In this document: piece by piece, positions 46,746-57,612 of the stretch
Layout: the number at the start of each line of letters is the position of its first letter
Position numbering within the stretch: position 1 is the stretch's first letter
NCBI GenBank assembly: GCA_030549175.1
Contig: JAUKUA010000002.1
Coordinates: 2,418,001 to 2,482,000 of the forward strand
DNA from: Lasiosphaeris hirsuta
Taxonomy: Eukaryota; Ascomycota; Sordariomycetes; Sordariales; Lasiosphaeriaceae
DNA length: 64,000 nt
Direction: 5' to 3'
The notes under the pieces: generated by a model
Told to the model about the DNA's origin: nothing
The model's input: the letters and a program-made list of their open reading frames with translations, nothing else
The model's database searches: none
Position numbers and translations under genes: made by a program

Positions 46746-48218
46746 TTACTCATCCAGCACGTGGAGGTATTTCCGCTCCTCCCTCCTCTCCTTCTCTGTT
46801 GCTGGCGGCAGATCGTAGTACGACGAACTCCGGAATCCTTGCTTCAGGGGTGTTAGAAATCATCGGTTCCGGCAGCGTGTGGATTAGGGGAGGATATGGG
46901 GTTACTTACCAGATAATGATAGGTGAACTTGGAAATCTCACCGGGCTCAATGCCGAGGTCCTTGAAGGTCTTTGCCGACTCGTCAATCACCTGGTCGTGG
47001 AACTCGCGTTCAACCTCTTCAGCCGACATAATGGGCCACCACAATGCGCGGTTCAGTAGGGCAGCGACCGGCGACAGGATTTTCTTGGGGATGTTGATGT
47101 GTCTCCGCTTCTTAAAGATTTCCCGGTCAACCATCTCGGCGATTTCGGCCGTAGAGTAGTTCTTTGGCCCAAACAGCTCATAAGTCTGCGATGCAGTGGT
47201 GTCATCGTAGAGCATTACCTCGAGTGCCTCACCAACATCATTGACCTGCTTTTTGTTAGAACGTAATTCTTATTGAATTTATGAATATTGGACGTACGTG
47301 AACCGGCCAATACCGCTCCTGCATGTTGTTGGAAGTGAAGAGATTGGTGACACCTGCAAGCTTGAGCAGCAGGTTGTCCTCGAAACCGAACATGGGGGCA
47401 GGTCTGACGATGGTCGCCTCGGGGAAGATGCTCCGGGCGACCTTCTCTCCACGACCCTTGGTAGCGAAAAACTTCGAGGTGGACGAGGGATCGGCATTGT
47501 GTGAAGACACATGGATATACCGATCCACGTCGTACTTTGCAGCTGCCTCAGCAATCCGTTCCGTACCCTCGACATGGACGTCCTCCAGGGTGAAGTTCCT
47601 AGCTATTGTCAGCTGCTTCCCTGCGCCAGCCGGTTTGAGGCTTCAAACCCACTTCGTAGGGTAGTTCCGGCCGATCAAGTTGTAGACAACATCGGAGTGC
47701 CTGACGCTCGCTTCGATCGATTCGGTGTTGCGCAGGTCGTATTCCTAACCAGCTTCTTAGCCGCTATCCTTTCTTGATGTGCCCAAATGCCCGGGGGTGC
47801 TCACCACAAAGACGACGCGGCCCAGATCACCAGAGACCTTGAGATGGCGCTTGGCCATCTCCTCGCGGAACGGAACAATAACGGTGCATCCCTGCCTCGC
47901 TGCGAAGAAGTCTGTAAGCCCAGCTGTGAAATGCCGCGGGTGCAATTGGAGTCGCACCTAGTCTGTTGACGATGTAGCGGCCGAGGGCGCCTGTAGCACC
48001 GAAGACGGTGGCAGTGTGACCGCCGAGAGAAGAGCTGCATCCGGATAAGTCAGAGGCAGATCCAACTGAGAGCAGAGGAGAGAGACGGACCGGCCGCCCT
48101 GAGTGCGGATGATGGGCTTGCCGGTGCGGGTGATGGTGACATCGGAGAGGGCCCGTCGCTGGATGGTGCTTTTCGCGAATTTGGGCGTCGACCGCACGGC
48201 AGTCGGCAAGGAAGCCAT
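46746..48218 (-). CDS. nuo-40: Complex I 40-kDa (NDUFA9-type) subunit
   Basis: Seven exons are inferred: 48091-48218, 47958-48034, 47805-47899, 47653-47744, 47298-47598, 46910-47245 and 46746-46841, giving 374 aa. The N-terminus (MASLPTAVRSTPKFAKSTIQRRAL) is a good mitochondrial presequence. An atypical short-chain dehydrogenase fold follows, with the nucleotide-binding GATGALGRYIV loop, ARQGCTVIVPFREE, EYDLRNTESI, VYNLIGRNYPTK, YIHVSSHNAD and ATIVRPAPMFGFEDNLL. It ends with the family tail GFRSSSYYDLPPATEKE. It is an accessory NADPH-binding subunit of NADH:ubiquinone oxidoreductase. It shares a 485-bp divergent promoter with RPN9. Confidence 0.93.
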
Positions 48219-48703
48219 TCTTGCAGGTCGTGGATCGCAAGAGGGGGTGCTTCCCTCTCAATTGGCGTTGGCAATGGCTCGCTGTGAGCTTCGTTTCCCG
48301 CAGGTCGACGACGGTTCAAAGCTCCCGGCCCACTCTTCGTCGCCGGCTCACCCCAGGCCAATCACGTGCACCTAGCTCTGACCCACAATAATTGCTTGAT
48401 GCTCCCAAGTACCCAGGTACCAGCTGGCAGTCAGCAGGCAGCCCTGCCGCGTCAAGTGCGGTAAGGCTCAAGACCAGCCTCAGGTACATAGCACATAGCG
48501 TACACCTTCTGAGCTTCCTATCTCACGTTTGCGACTGCCATCCAAACAAGCTCAACATCCCAGCGATCGACCACCCCACGAGTTGCCTTGCACTCGACAC
48601 GGGCCCTTTGACTCCAGCGGCAGAAATCAGCCACTGTCCCCTTCCGTCCTCCTCGCCTTATTCACATAGCGATAGCCGGTAGGCCGCAATCGGGTTCAGC
48701 AAG
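48219..48703. other. Divergent promoter shared by nuo-40 and RPN9
   Basis: This is 485 bp between the two start codons. It carries an abutting CCAAT/CACGTG pair (listed separately). No gene is seen. Confidence 0.6.
48358..48368. promoter_or_regulatory. Abutting CCAAT and CACGTG boxes
   Basis: CCAAT (48358-48362) is followed without a gap by the palindromic E-box CACGTG (48363-48368), about 140 nt from the nuo-40 start and 335 nt from the RPN9 start. CCAAT is bound by the HAP complex, a regulator of respiratory genes, and CACGTG by bHLH factors. Confidence 0.5.
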
Positions 48704-49930
48704 ATGAACGTCGACACCATCTCCGATTTCCTGGCCGACCAGCGGGACGAGGCCCCTGAGGAGCTGCAGCCCCTGGTTCTCGAGTTTGAGACGCTATGGG
48801 AGCGCAAGCTGTGGCATCAGCTCACCAACCAGCTCATCGAGTTCTTCAACAACCCCGGCAGCGCCCCGCAGCGCCTACAGTTCTACAAGGTCTTCATCCT
48901 TAAGTTTGCGGATAAGATTAACCAGCTCAAACTTGTTGACCTTGCCCTCAAGGCCGCGACACAATGTAGAGGTATGCATGCCCCGCCAATGCCGCGCGCA
49001 TTTGCCTTGGACGCAAGATGAAGTTGCTGACACAGCCCCCCCCGCGCAGACAACCAGGAGCGCCTCTCCTTCATGGAGGCGGTAGTCAAGAAGGTTGACC
49101 ACGAGGACTCGCAAGACGCCCTCGTTTTCGCCACCATCGCCGTGGCCCGCGTGAAGCTCGACCTAGAGGATCTCGATGGCGCGAGGAAAGACCTGGACCG
49201 GGCCGAGAAGGTGCTCGACGGCTTCGACTCGGTCGAGACCATTGTGCACGCCGCCTTCTACGGCGCCAATGCCGACTACTACCAAGCAAAGATGGACTTT
49301 GGCTCCTACTACCGTAACGCCCTGCTCTACCTCGCCTGCATCGACATCAAATCCCTAAACCCGGTCGAGCGGCGCAACCGCGCGTACGACCTCAGTATCG
49401 CCGCTCTGGTCAGCACGAGTATCTATAACTTCGGTGAGCTGCTGCTCCACCCGATACTCGGCGCCTTGGAACAAAAGGAGGAGGGCAAGTGGCTGCGGGA
49501 CCTCCTGTTCGCGTTCAACCGGGGTGACCTGGCCGCGTACGACGTGTTGGCTGGTCACATCAGCTCGAACCCGCTCCTGGCCAAGCACAGCCGTCAGCTG
49601 CGGGAGAAGATCTACCTGGCGGCCCTGACCGAGGCCGTGGTCCGGCGCCCGCCGCACGACCGCGCCATGACGTTCGACACAATCGCCGCCGAGACCAAGG
49701 TCCGCCCTGATGAGATCGAGCATCTCATCATGAAAGCGCTCAGCCTAGGGCTGCTGCGCGGTACCATCGACCAGGTGGACGAGGTGGCGCACATCAACTG
49801 GGTCCAGCCTAAGGTGCTTGATATGAAGCAGATTGGAAACATGAGGGAGCGATTACTTGACTGGGACTCGAGCGTCAACCAGCTCGGCAACTGGATCGAG
49901 GGGGTGGGGCAGGATGTCTGGGCGGCATAG
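48704..49930 (+). CDS. RPN9: 26S proteasome lid subunit Rpn9 (PSMD13)
   Basis: Two exons are inferred: 48704-48971 and 49050-49930, giving 382 aa, the usual length. Helical repeats (FETLWERKLWHQLTNQLIEF, ARKDLDRAEKVLDGFDSVE) lead into a C-terminal PCI domain (LAALTEAVVRRPPHDRAMTF, IEHLIMKALSLGLLRGTIDQ), ending in the WVQPKVLD segment typical of Rpn9. It is a structural subunit of the 19S regulatory particle lid. The intron (78 nt) splits CR-DNQERLSFM. The gene is GC-rich, with strongly biased codons. Confidence 0.95.
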
Positions 49931-50350
49931 GAGATCCAGCAAAAGGATTACAGGGAAGTGGCCAGTGGCAAGTAGAGCAAGGGAGACAGCGAACTCGGTC
50001 TTGCAGTGATAAGGGTTGCAAGACAGAACCTGCGGGCAGAGATGCCTTGTACAATACAAAATCTGGCATAGACAGAGCAGAGGATATGTCTATGGCAAAC
50101 TGGGCAAAAGAGAGCCCATTAAAAAATCATGACAAGCCAAACCACGCATCGCATTTAATTTGGGGACCGATCCCTTTGTTGTATTCCGTGACGTGCCATG
50201 GGTATCCCCTATCGTCAACTTGCACGGCAAGTTTGAGTTAGCCTTTTGTAAATAATTTATGTTATCAAAACATTTTTCCATGGCCATGATTTAACCCCCA
50301 GCCCAAACAAGCTATGAACCGACAACGAATGCTCCCCCCTTAAAGTTATA
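49931..50350. other. Convergent intergenic region
   Basis: This lies between the 3' ends of RPN9 and GAA1. No element is recognised. Confidence 0.55.
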
Positions 50351-52367
50351 TCACGTCGTCTTCTGCTTTGTCTTTCCAACCTCCGGCCTCCCCAGCACCG
50401 TCACACTCCCTGCCAGCCACGCCGGCCACCACACGCACCACACCACCACAGGCGTATACATGCCGCACACGTCCCACGCAAAAGCCGCCTCGCGCAGGAC
50501 TGTGTTGATGTCGAGGTGCCAGGCGAACGCGGCAGCGACCAGGACGGCCGTCGGCGACACGGCGTTGAGCAGCACGGTGCAGGCGGTGCGCATGGCAGGC
50601 GACTGCGGCCAGGGGCGCATGAAAGTCAGCGGGCTGGTGAGGAGGCCGACGAGGAAGGCGAGGCTGAAGTTGAGGGTGGCTAGGGACGAGAGAAACATGC
50701 CGAGCAGGAGGAGGGAGAAGGATTTGATCAGTTGGTATTGCTGGGCTGAAGGGGTGTAGTACGTCGTTAAGAGGTGAGAGAGGGAGTGGGGGAGGGCGGT
50801 GTTGATGACGGCGAAGATGGTGAAGGCTGGGGTGAGCATCTAAGAGGTGTGTTAGTGGCTGCGGTGGATGGGGGGAGGTCCGTGGAACTTACGCTGTCAG
50901 GGGCGTGGTTGAAGAGGTAAAATGGGATGACGGCAAGGAACTGGCAGATTGTTACAACGCCAAGCGGTAGAAAGAGGTCCCTCTCCACAGCCGGGGCGCG
51001 CGTCGTTTCCCCGGAACCGATACCGTCAGCTTCCATTTTCACGGGCTCAGCCTCGCCCTCAGGTTGTCCGCTCTTTACCCACAAGGCGATGGCCATGATC
51101 GTGAAGTTTGCAGCCACAAGCATGGCGCTCGGGAGGTATGTGCCAATGCTAACGAAGCGCTCACGCTGCATGAGCAGGTAAAAGAAGAAACTCTGGTGCA
51201 GGTGCTCGAGCAAGTTGTTCAGACTGCGGAACGTGCCCTCCACCACTCGCCCCATGGCCATCTCGTCCTGCCAGCCGTCGCCAAACGGCTGGAGAGTTAC
51301 GGCATCGACATGGTACGGGATGAAGCTGCTATGCGGGCCACTCGCCAAGCCAAGGCCCTGCTTCAACATGCCGCGCAGCATTGTGCGCAAGCGGTCCGGA
51401 TATTGGTCGTTGTGTCCCCACATCTCCTGTATTGCGACACCCATGCCCATCTGGCCGCCTGCGATGCTAACGACCGAGTTGATCAAGTCGAGGTTGGGAA
51501 GCTGTCCGTTGACGCCGTCGTAGACAATGTGTACGCTCTCAAACCGGCCCTCTTTGGCGTAGTCGATCGCGATAGCGCCCTGCAGAGCACCCGACTTGAG
51601 CGGGAGGCTGTCCACACGGGCCGAGTCGTGCGCATCGTGGTACGCATCAACCCAGGCTTGGGGACCAGCAATGCTGTCGGGCGTCACCAGGAAGATAATA
51701 TCCTTGGACCATAACGACCAGCGCTTGAAGTAGCGAGCCAAGGTCAAGACAAGGGCAACACCGTTGCGGTTGAGCTCCTCCTTGGCATTCTCCCAGGCCG
51801 CAACCAGCACGATGGCTTCCGTCGCATCACCTCGGGGGGCCTGAAGTATTGCGTAGAGGTTTTCGCCTGAATAGACACGGCCCGCCGAGCGATATGTGAA
51901 GTTTTGCCTACCAGCTTTGAGGCCGAGCCCCTTGACGATTGACTCGAGCTTGTCGTTGATTCTATGATCAATGGTCAGCATTGACCCATGGTATTTGAGC
52001 AGAACGAGAGGAGATCCAGCTCGCTAAATAGGTGGCACATACTCAACGTTACTCTTGCCCACCAACGAGTTGACTTCATGCTTGTATGCTCGGAAGACAT
52101 TCTGATCGCTGCCGCCAAAGTAAGTGTGGACCTGACCCGGTAAGAGGGCGTTCTCGGAAATGTAGGTCCTCCTCGAGTATTCGTCGAGTGGGAGGAGGAA
52201 GAGCCAGACGACACCGACGAGGATGCAGAGGAGAGACAAGTAGGGCGGGAGCTTGAGCATGCGCGGGTCGCGTCTCAAGCGCAATGCGCCAGCTGTCGTG
52301 GGCATTCCGGGTCAGCAAAGCCCCAGACGGTCGCAGCACGGGAAAACTCACAAAGAAGACGCGGCAT
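50351..52367 (-). CDS. GAA1: GPI transamidase subunit Gaa1
   Basis: Four exons are inferred: 52352-52367 (16 nt, MPRLL), 52043-52292, 50893-51961 and 50351-50839, giving 607 aa. A first membrane segment lies near the N-terminus (YLSLLCILVGVVWLFLLPLDEY). A lumenal M28-peptidase-like region follows (RTYISENALLPGQVHTYFGG, AIVLVAAWENAKEELNRNGV, WSKDIIFLVTPDSIAG). The C-terminal half has several hydrophobic helices. Gaa1 is the ER membrane subunit of the complex that attaches preformed GPI anchors to proteins and is thought to form the amide bond. The tiny first coding exon is supported by a clean GTGAGT donor and by the resulting SGALRLRRDPR junction. Confidence 0.92.
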
Positions 52368-52872
52368 CTTGCACGACAGCCCAAAGCCTTCTGCATTCAC
52401 GGCCTTTGGAAAAGCTGACGCAAAGTGCCGTCGAGAAGCACACGCGTTTTCGTCGAGAGGTCAGGGGCATGGAAGTACGAAGGTACATCTAACGGCACCG
52501 ACGAAGCTTCAATTTAGTGCACCGTTTGCTGAATACACGCTCCACTCCGCATTCGTAACGGCTGCATACAACTGTGCTGCCCCGCATCCGCGCTATCGGC
52601 TCTACCCGCTAATTCAATTGATGACAGCATCTAAGTTAAAGTTATTTATGAGGCCTAAGTAGCATGAAGATAGAATGTACGCCTCTAAAGAAACCTGTCT
52701 ATGCATCATAATTCCGCCTCATACCGCAGCCGTTGCACGGATTGCATTAATCCAAGCCAGCCCGCCGCCTTAAACACCAACACCGCCGCGAAGATGCTAT
52801 ATACATTACGTAGCCCAACAAATATTTGTACAAGCCAATTAACCGTCCCAAAGCCTATAGGGTGCATGGGGA
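52368..52872. other. Intergenic region between GAA1 and RBD2
   Basis: This is 505 bp holding the GAA1 promoter and the RBD2 3' end. No gene or repeat is recognised. Confidence 0.5.
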
Positions 52873-54000
52873 TCATGGGCCCAGTCTTTGTGTGGTGCCA
52901 ACTATACCCATTGCAACTCCTGAACCTCTGCTCGGGCTCCCGTTGGAGGGTAGAACTCCAAAGCGGCCGTATGTCTTTTGATCAATGCTGATGTAAAACG
53001 GCAACCGGCCCAAGAGGTTGAGTCTGGCTTCGATCCACCGGAGCACTTTCTCAGGCGGCGCCAGGAATTTGAGGTAACCAAGACCGCCTGTCAATATCGT
53101 TAGCATCTCACGATTGTAATGGTATAAAAAGGGGGAGAACATACAGATATATCCCACAACAAGCCCGGAAAGATGGCCCAAAAAGCTAGAGCTGGGTACC
53201 AACGCGGCGATCACCACCAGTAGAGCAAGTGGTGAAGTCCAGGTCGGAATGTTATATGTGCTTATCACAAAGTATGGGTTCACTCTGTAGGTCCGTATCG
53301 CCTCAATGCCGAGGAGCAGGAACACCCACATGCTATGCAGTGTGTTAGATCAGAGGTTTGGGAAAGAAGCGGCGAGATCCTCTACATACCTGGCTCCCAT
53401 AACTGTCGTGTTTGACCGCAAGATGAACTTCTCTACAAACAGATATATGAAGGCCGGGATCGTAGTCAGAGCTGTCACATTATTAGCCACTGTTTGTAGC
53501 CACTAGGATGGGAAACTCACGGCCAAAGAACAACGCCAGCGACGTCAGGGTACCATGCTCCGACTCGAATCGTTCAAGCAGCGGCGCCAATGCCAACGCA
53601 TTCATGAGCGCATGGAAGATGTTTAGGTGAATAAACGGAAAGGTGTTTAGTCGGTATACTGTTCACAGCGCATTCAAAATGTCAGCCGAACGCCTCATAT
53701 TTCCAAATAGTCCGCACCGCGCAACATCACACCCCCCAACCTCCAACCTCGCCCACACCATCTCCCCTTCCCTCGTAATACAATCACCCAAATGATAAGA
53801 GAAAAAAACTAACACGTTGTAATCCCCACCTGATCCGGTGCCAGGCCACCCCACGCCCGCACGTCCCACAGTGATTGTATACCCGCGATCCAAAAGGCGA
53901 GGATAGCCACCAGAACGCCGCGCGTGAACAGCGGTAGCCGTGTGGTGTAGGTGCGCGAACGCAGGGAGGTGAGGACGGAGGCTAAATTAACAGACGGCAT
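52873..54000 (-). CDS. RBD2: Rhomboid protease Rbd2-like
   Basis: Five exons are inferred: 53814-54000, 53521-53658, 53390-53471, 53145-53332 and 52873-53087, giving 269 aa. The catalytic pair is visible: Ser136 in GASMWVF (codon split by intron 3) and His189 in FLGHLSGL, in separate membrane segments, as in active rhomboids. Other conserved parts are NTFPFIHLNIFHALMNALA and the C-terminal FLAPPEKVLRWIEARLNLLG. Rbd2 is a Golgi intramembrane protease; in fission yeast and Aspergillus it is needed for SREBP activation. Intron 1 uses a GTTAGT donor. Intron 4 (53088-53144, 57 nt, GTATGT...GCTAAC...ACAG) is in frame and stop-free, so the open frame reads through it. Splicing restores the GYICGGLGYLKF family sequence. 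Confidence 0.9.
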
Positions 54001-54774
54001 CGTGGGCGAGAGAGCCTAGGGTCGAGCTTGCGCGACCCTTCAAGGCGATGGGGACGGGGAGGTGTCAGTTATCGCTATCGTGGGCAAAAGTGTCGGGTCA
54101 GGCCGTGCAATCGAGTATGTTCTGGGGGAGGTATTCACTGGTATCGTCGGTTCATACCATGGCGTTTTGGGGCAGAATTTCACGCCGTTTACTGCGCGGG
54201 AGATCGTCGAGGAGATTGTCGCTTTTTTAAAGTTAGCTTGCACGCGCCGCCGCCTTATCGTCCCGTATGCGGCGGTGGCTATCGACTTGACGGATTTGGT
54301 TATCTGTCAATTCAGTCCCGGATTGGTGCATATTACTTGGATATTTGTTTGCAAATTAGAGGTATGCAAGTAAAAGCCCTGGTCTGCAACCGTTTTACAA
54401 TTAGGTGCAATCCGTCAATGCCTTCTGATCTCGCACTCTTCACTGTACGGCTTCCACATATCTCCATACCAGCTCAATTCGGTCATAAACGCCCAAATAC
54501 AGATCCGTACATCCTGACCGAAAAAACTTGAGGCTGATAGTCGCAATGGTTGGTAACGCAATCTCAGTATGTCAGCGATGACCTTCACCCAAATTCACAC
54601 GTTAAACGCAAAGCAGGATATCATCTTGATACGTTTAACAGAAATTCCATTGAAATGCAAGGGCCATGACTGTATACATTACAAAATGGAAAAAAAGTCT
54701 TACGCCTCCCAGTTGTCCCTGAGCCTCCCACCATGTCACTCCCCGCATCTCTCATGCTTCCTATTTCATTCCAT
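54001..54774. other. Intergenic region with orphan open frame
   Basis: This lies between the RBD2 start and the aconitase stop. A plus-strand open frame at 54062-54373 (103 codons, containing GVLGQNFTPFTAREIVEEIV) reads like real protein at its start but matches no family I recognise and has no clear gene structure. It could be a gene fragment or chance. Confidence 0.4.
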
Positions 54775-57612
54775 TTACGCCTTGTTGTTCTTAGCCATCG
54801 TGTTGAGCGCACTGCCGTTCTTGAACCACTCGATCTGGGCCTCGTTGAATGTGTGCGACAGCTTGATCTCGAAGGCTGAGCCATCCTTGGGGTGCACAAC
54901 CATGGTCAAAGGCTTGCCAACCGCAAGCTCAGTGCAGAGGAGATCAATCCGGTCCTCGGGGTTGACCTTCTCATAGTCGGCAGGATCGGAGAAGGTGAGG
55001 GGAAGCATACCCTGCTTCTTCAGGTTGGTCTCGTGGATACGAGCGAACGAGCGGGTGATGATGGCGAGACCACCGAGGTGGCGGGGCTCGAGAGCAGCAT
55101 GCTCGCGAGAAGATCCCTCGCCGTAGTTCCAGTCACCAATGACAATCCATTGGATGCCCTTCTTCTTGTAGTCGCGGGCGACAGCCGGAACAGCGTCAAA
55201 CTCGCCGGTCGTGGCGTTCTTGACCTTGTTGGCCTCACCGTTGGCAGCGTTGATGGCACCGATCAACATATTGTTCGAGATGTTGTCGAGATGGCCACGG
55301 TACTTGAGCCACGGGCCGGCCATCGAGATGTGGTCAGTGGTGGTCTTGCCATGGGCCTTGATCAAGATGGGGAGGTTAGTCGCATCCTTGCCATCCCAGG
55401 CGGTAAACGGCGAGAGGACTTGAAGGCGGTCGGAAGAGGGCGAGACCTGGACGCTGAGGGTACTGCGGTCGGCAGGAGGAGCTTGGTACGTGTCCTGACC
55501 AGGGTCATATCCATTGCTGGGGAGACTCTCGCCAGTAGGAGGAGAAAGCAGGAACTCGTTGCCATCCTTATCCTTGAGCTTGTCGGTCAGGGGGTTGAAG
55601 CTCATTGAGCCAGCGATAGTCATGGCGACAACGAGATCAGGTGAGGTGACGAAGGAGTGGGTGGCAGGATTGCCATCGTTACGGCCAGTGAAGTTACGGT
55701 TGTACGACGAGAGGATCGAGTTGGCCTCGCCCTTCTTGACGTCCTTGCGGTCCCACTGTCCAATGCAGGGGCCACAGGCATTGGCCAGAACAACACCACC
55801 AAACTCTTCAAAGGTCTGAAGTTGTCCATCGCGCGCAATAGTGGCGCGAATCTGCTCGGAACCAGGGGTGACAGTGAAGAGAGCCTTGGCCTTGATGCCG
55901 TGGTTGAGAGCATCACGAGCGATGGAGGCACTACGGTTCATATCTTCGTACGAGGAGTTGGTGCAAGAACCAATGAGGCCAACCTTGAGCTCATCGGGCC
56001 AGTTGTTGGCCTTAACAGCCGCAGCAAACTTGGAGATGGGAGTAGCAAGATCGGGGGTAAAAGGGCCGTTGATGTGGGGCTCAAGCTCTGAGAGGTTGAT
56101 CTCAATAATCTGGTCGTACTCGGCTCCCTCGTCGGCGCGAAGTTCCTTTGCGTAGACGCGGGCAAAGTCGCCAATGTCCTTGCGCTTAGTAGCGACTAGG
56201 TATTCGTATTGGCGCTCATTGAAGGGGAAGACAGTAGTGGTCGCACCAATCTCAGCACCTGTAATCCAAATCAGTCAGAATAAGCTCTGATAAACGGGGG
56301 TATTATAAGCAAGCGTGGGACGTATTGAGTTATCGAGGAGGGGTGTCGAGTGTACCCAAAAGCTCTCAATCTCGACACCAGGCTTCCTTGAAGTCTCAAA
56401 ACGCCTTTCGCACGACTTGGAAACAACAAACAAAACGGGAATGACAAACCCATATTGGCCACGCTTCCTTGACCACTACAACTGAGGGAGTTAACACCCT
56501 CGCCTATCGGTTTTGTTAGTGATGGACGCTCTCTTGAATAATATAAAAGCCGTGAAAGCAAAGGGGGAAGGCATGTTGCGGCTCATCAACGGCCTTGGAT
56601 GAGCCGCAACATGCCTGTGCATGATGCCCAAACAGCATGCCACCTGTTGTGTACGCCTTTCGACTTTCACACACGCATGTCATGCAAACTAGAAAAGGGA
56701 TAATCGAGCTTACCGAAGTACTCCACAATGGCTCCGGTACCGCCCTTCACGGTCAAAATACCGGCAAGCTTGAGAATGACGTCCTTGGCAGAAGTCCAGC
56801 CGGACAACTGTCCGGTCAACTTGACACCAATGTACTTGGGGGCCTTCAGCTCCCAAGGAAGGTTGGCCATAACATCGACGGCGTCAGCGCCACCGACACC
56901 AATGGCGCACATTCCGAGACCGCCGGCATTAGGGGTATGCGAGTCAGTGCCGATAAGGAGACCACCGGGGAAAGCGTAGTTCTCGAGAAGGATCTGGTGA
57001 ATAATTCCAGAACCCGGCTTCCAGAAACCGATGTTGTACTTGGCGCAGGCGGAGGCGAGGAAGTCGTAGACCTCCTTGTTAATGTCGACAGCGCGAGCAA
57101 GATCCTTAGCACCACCAATCTGGGCCTCAATCAAGTGGTCGCAGTGGACGGTGGTGGGGTTTGCGACTGACGGCATGCCGGCGGACATGAACTGGAGGAT
57201 AGCCATTTGGGCTGTGGCATCCTGGCAGGCAACGCGATCGGGGCGGAGGCGCAGATAAGACACACCCCGCTGGATATCCTGGCCCTCGGGATCGTCCAAG
57301 TGAGAGTAGAGAATCTTCTCAGCATAAGTGAGAGGGCGGCTGAGCCTCTTGCGCACGATGGCAAGGTTCTCTGACATCTTCTTGTAGTTGATAAAGTTGT
57401 TATCCTCCCAGTTGTTTTGGCGCACCTACAATTGCGCACAATGCGCGATTAGCCATTGAGCAGTGGGCGGGTGACCAAAAACTGGCAACTCATGCACTTA
57501 CCTTGCGGTCCAAGGGCGAGTCTGTAGTGGTCGCCATACGGCGAATGCCAATGCTGGCGCTGCTCAAACCACGGCCCCGGGCGAGGCCCAGGAGCTGACG
57601 AGAAGCCATCAT
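54775..57612 (-). CDS. ACO1: Mitochondrial aconitase
   Basis: Three exons are inferred: 57502-57612, 56714-57425 and 54775-56258, giving 768 aa. The N-terminus ([18 protein letters not shown]) is an Arg/Ser-rich mitochondrial presequence, and either of two adjacent ATGs could start it. The [4Fe-4S] ligands are present: Cys in [14 protein letters not shown] and both Cys of [11 protein letters not shown]. Other active-site motifs include [35 protein letters not shown] and [13 protein letters not shown]. It interconverts citrate and isocitrate in the TCA cycle, and in yeast also binds mtDNA nucleoids. Intron 2 (56259-56713) is 455 nt, several times the size of the other introns in the window, and contains a perfect hairpin. 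Confidence 0.96.
56569..56616. repeat. Perfect 19-bp inverted repeat in aconitase intron 2
   Basis: The arm 56569-56587 (AGGCATGTTGCGGCTCATC) and its exact reverse complement at 56598-56616 flank a 10-nt loop. Either strand could fold into a stable stem-loop. It lies 98-145 nt downstream of the intron's 5' splice site in the transcript. Confidence 0.92.

Noticed and set aside
56569..56616. Aconitase intron hairpin as a classical iron-responsive element
   Set aside because: The loop is 10 nt and lacks the CAGUGN loop with bulged C of animal IREs, and it lies in an intron rather than a UTR.
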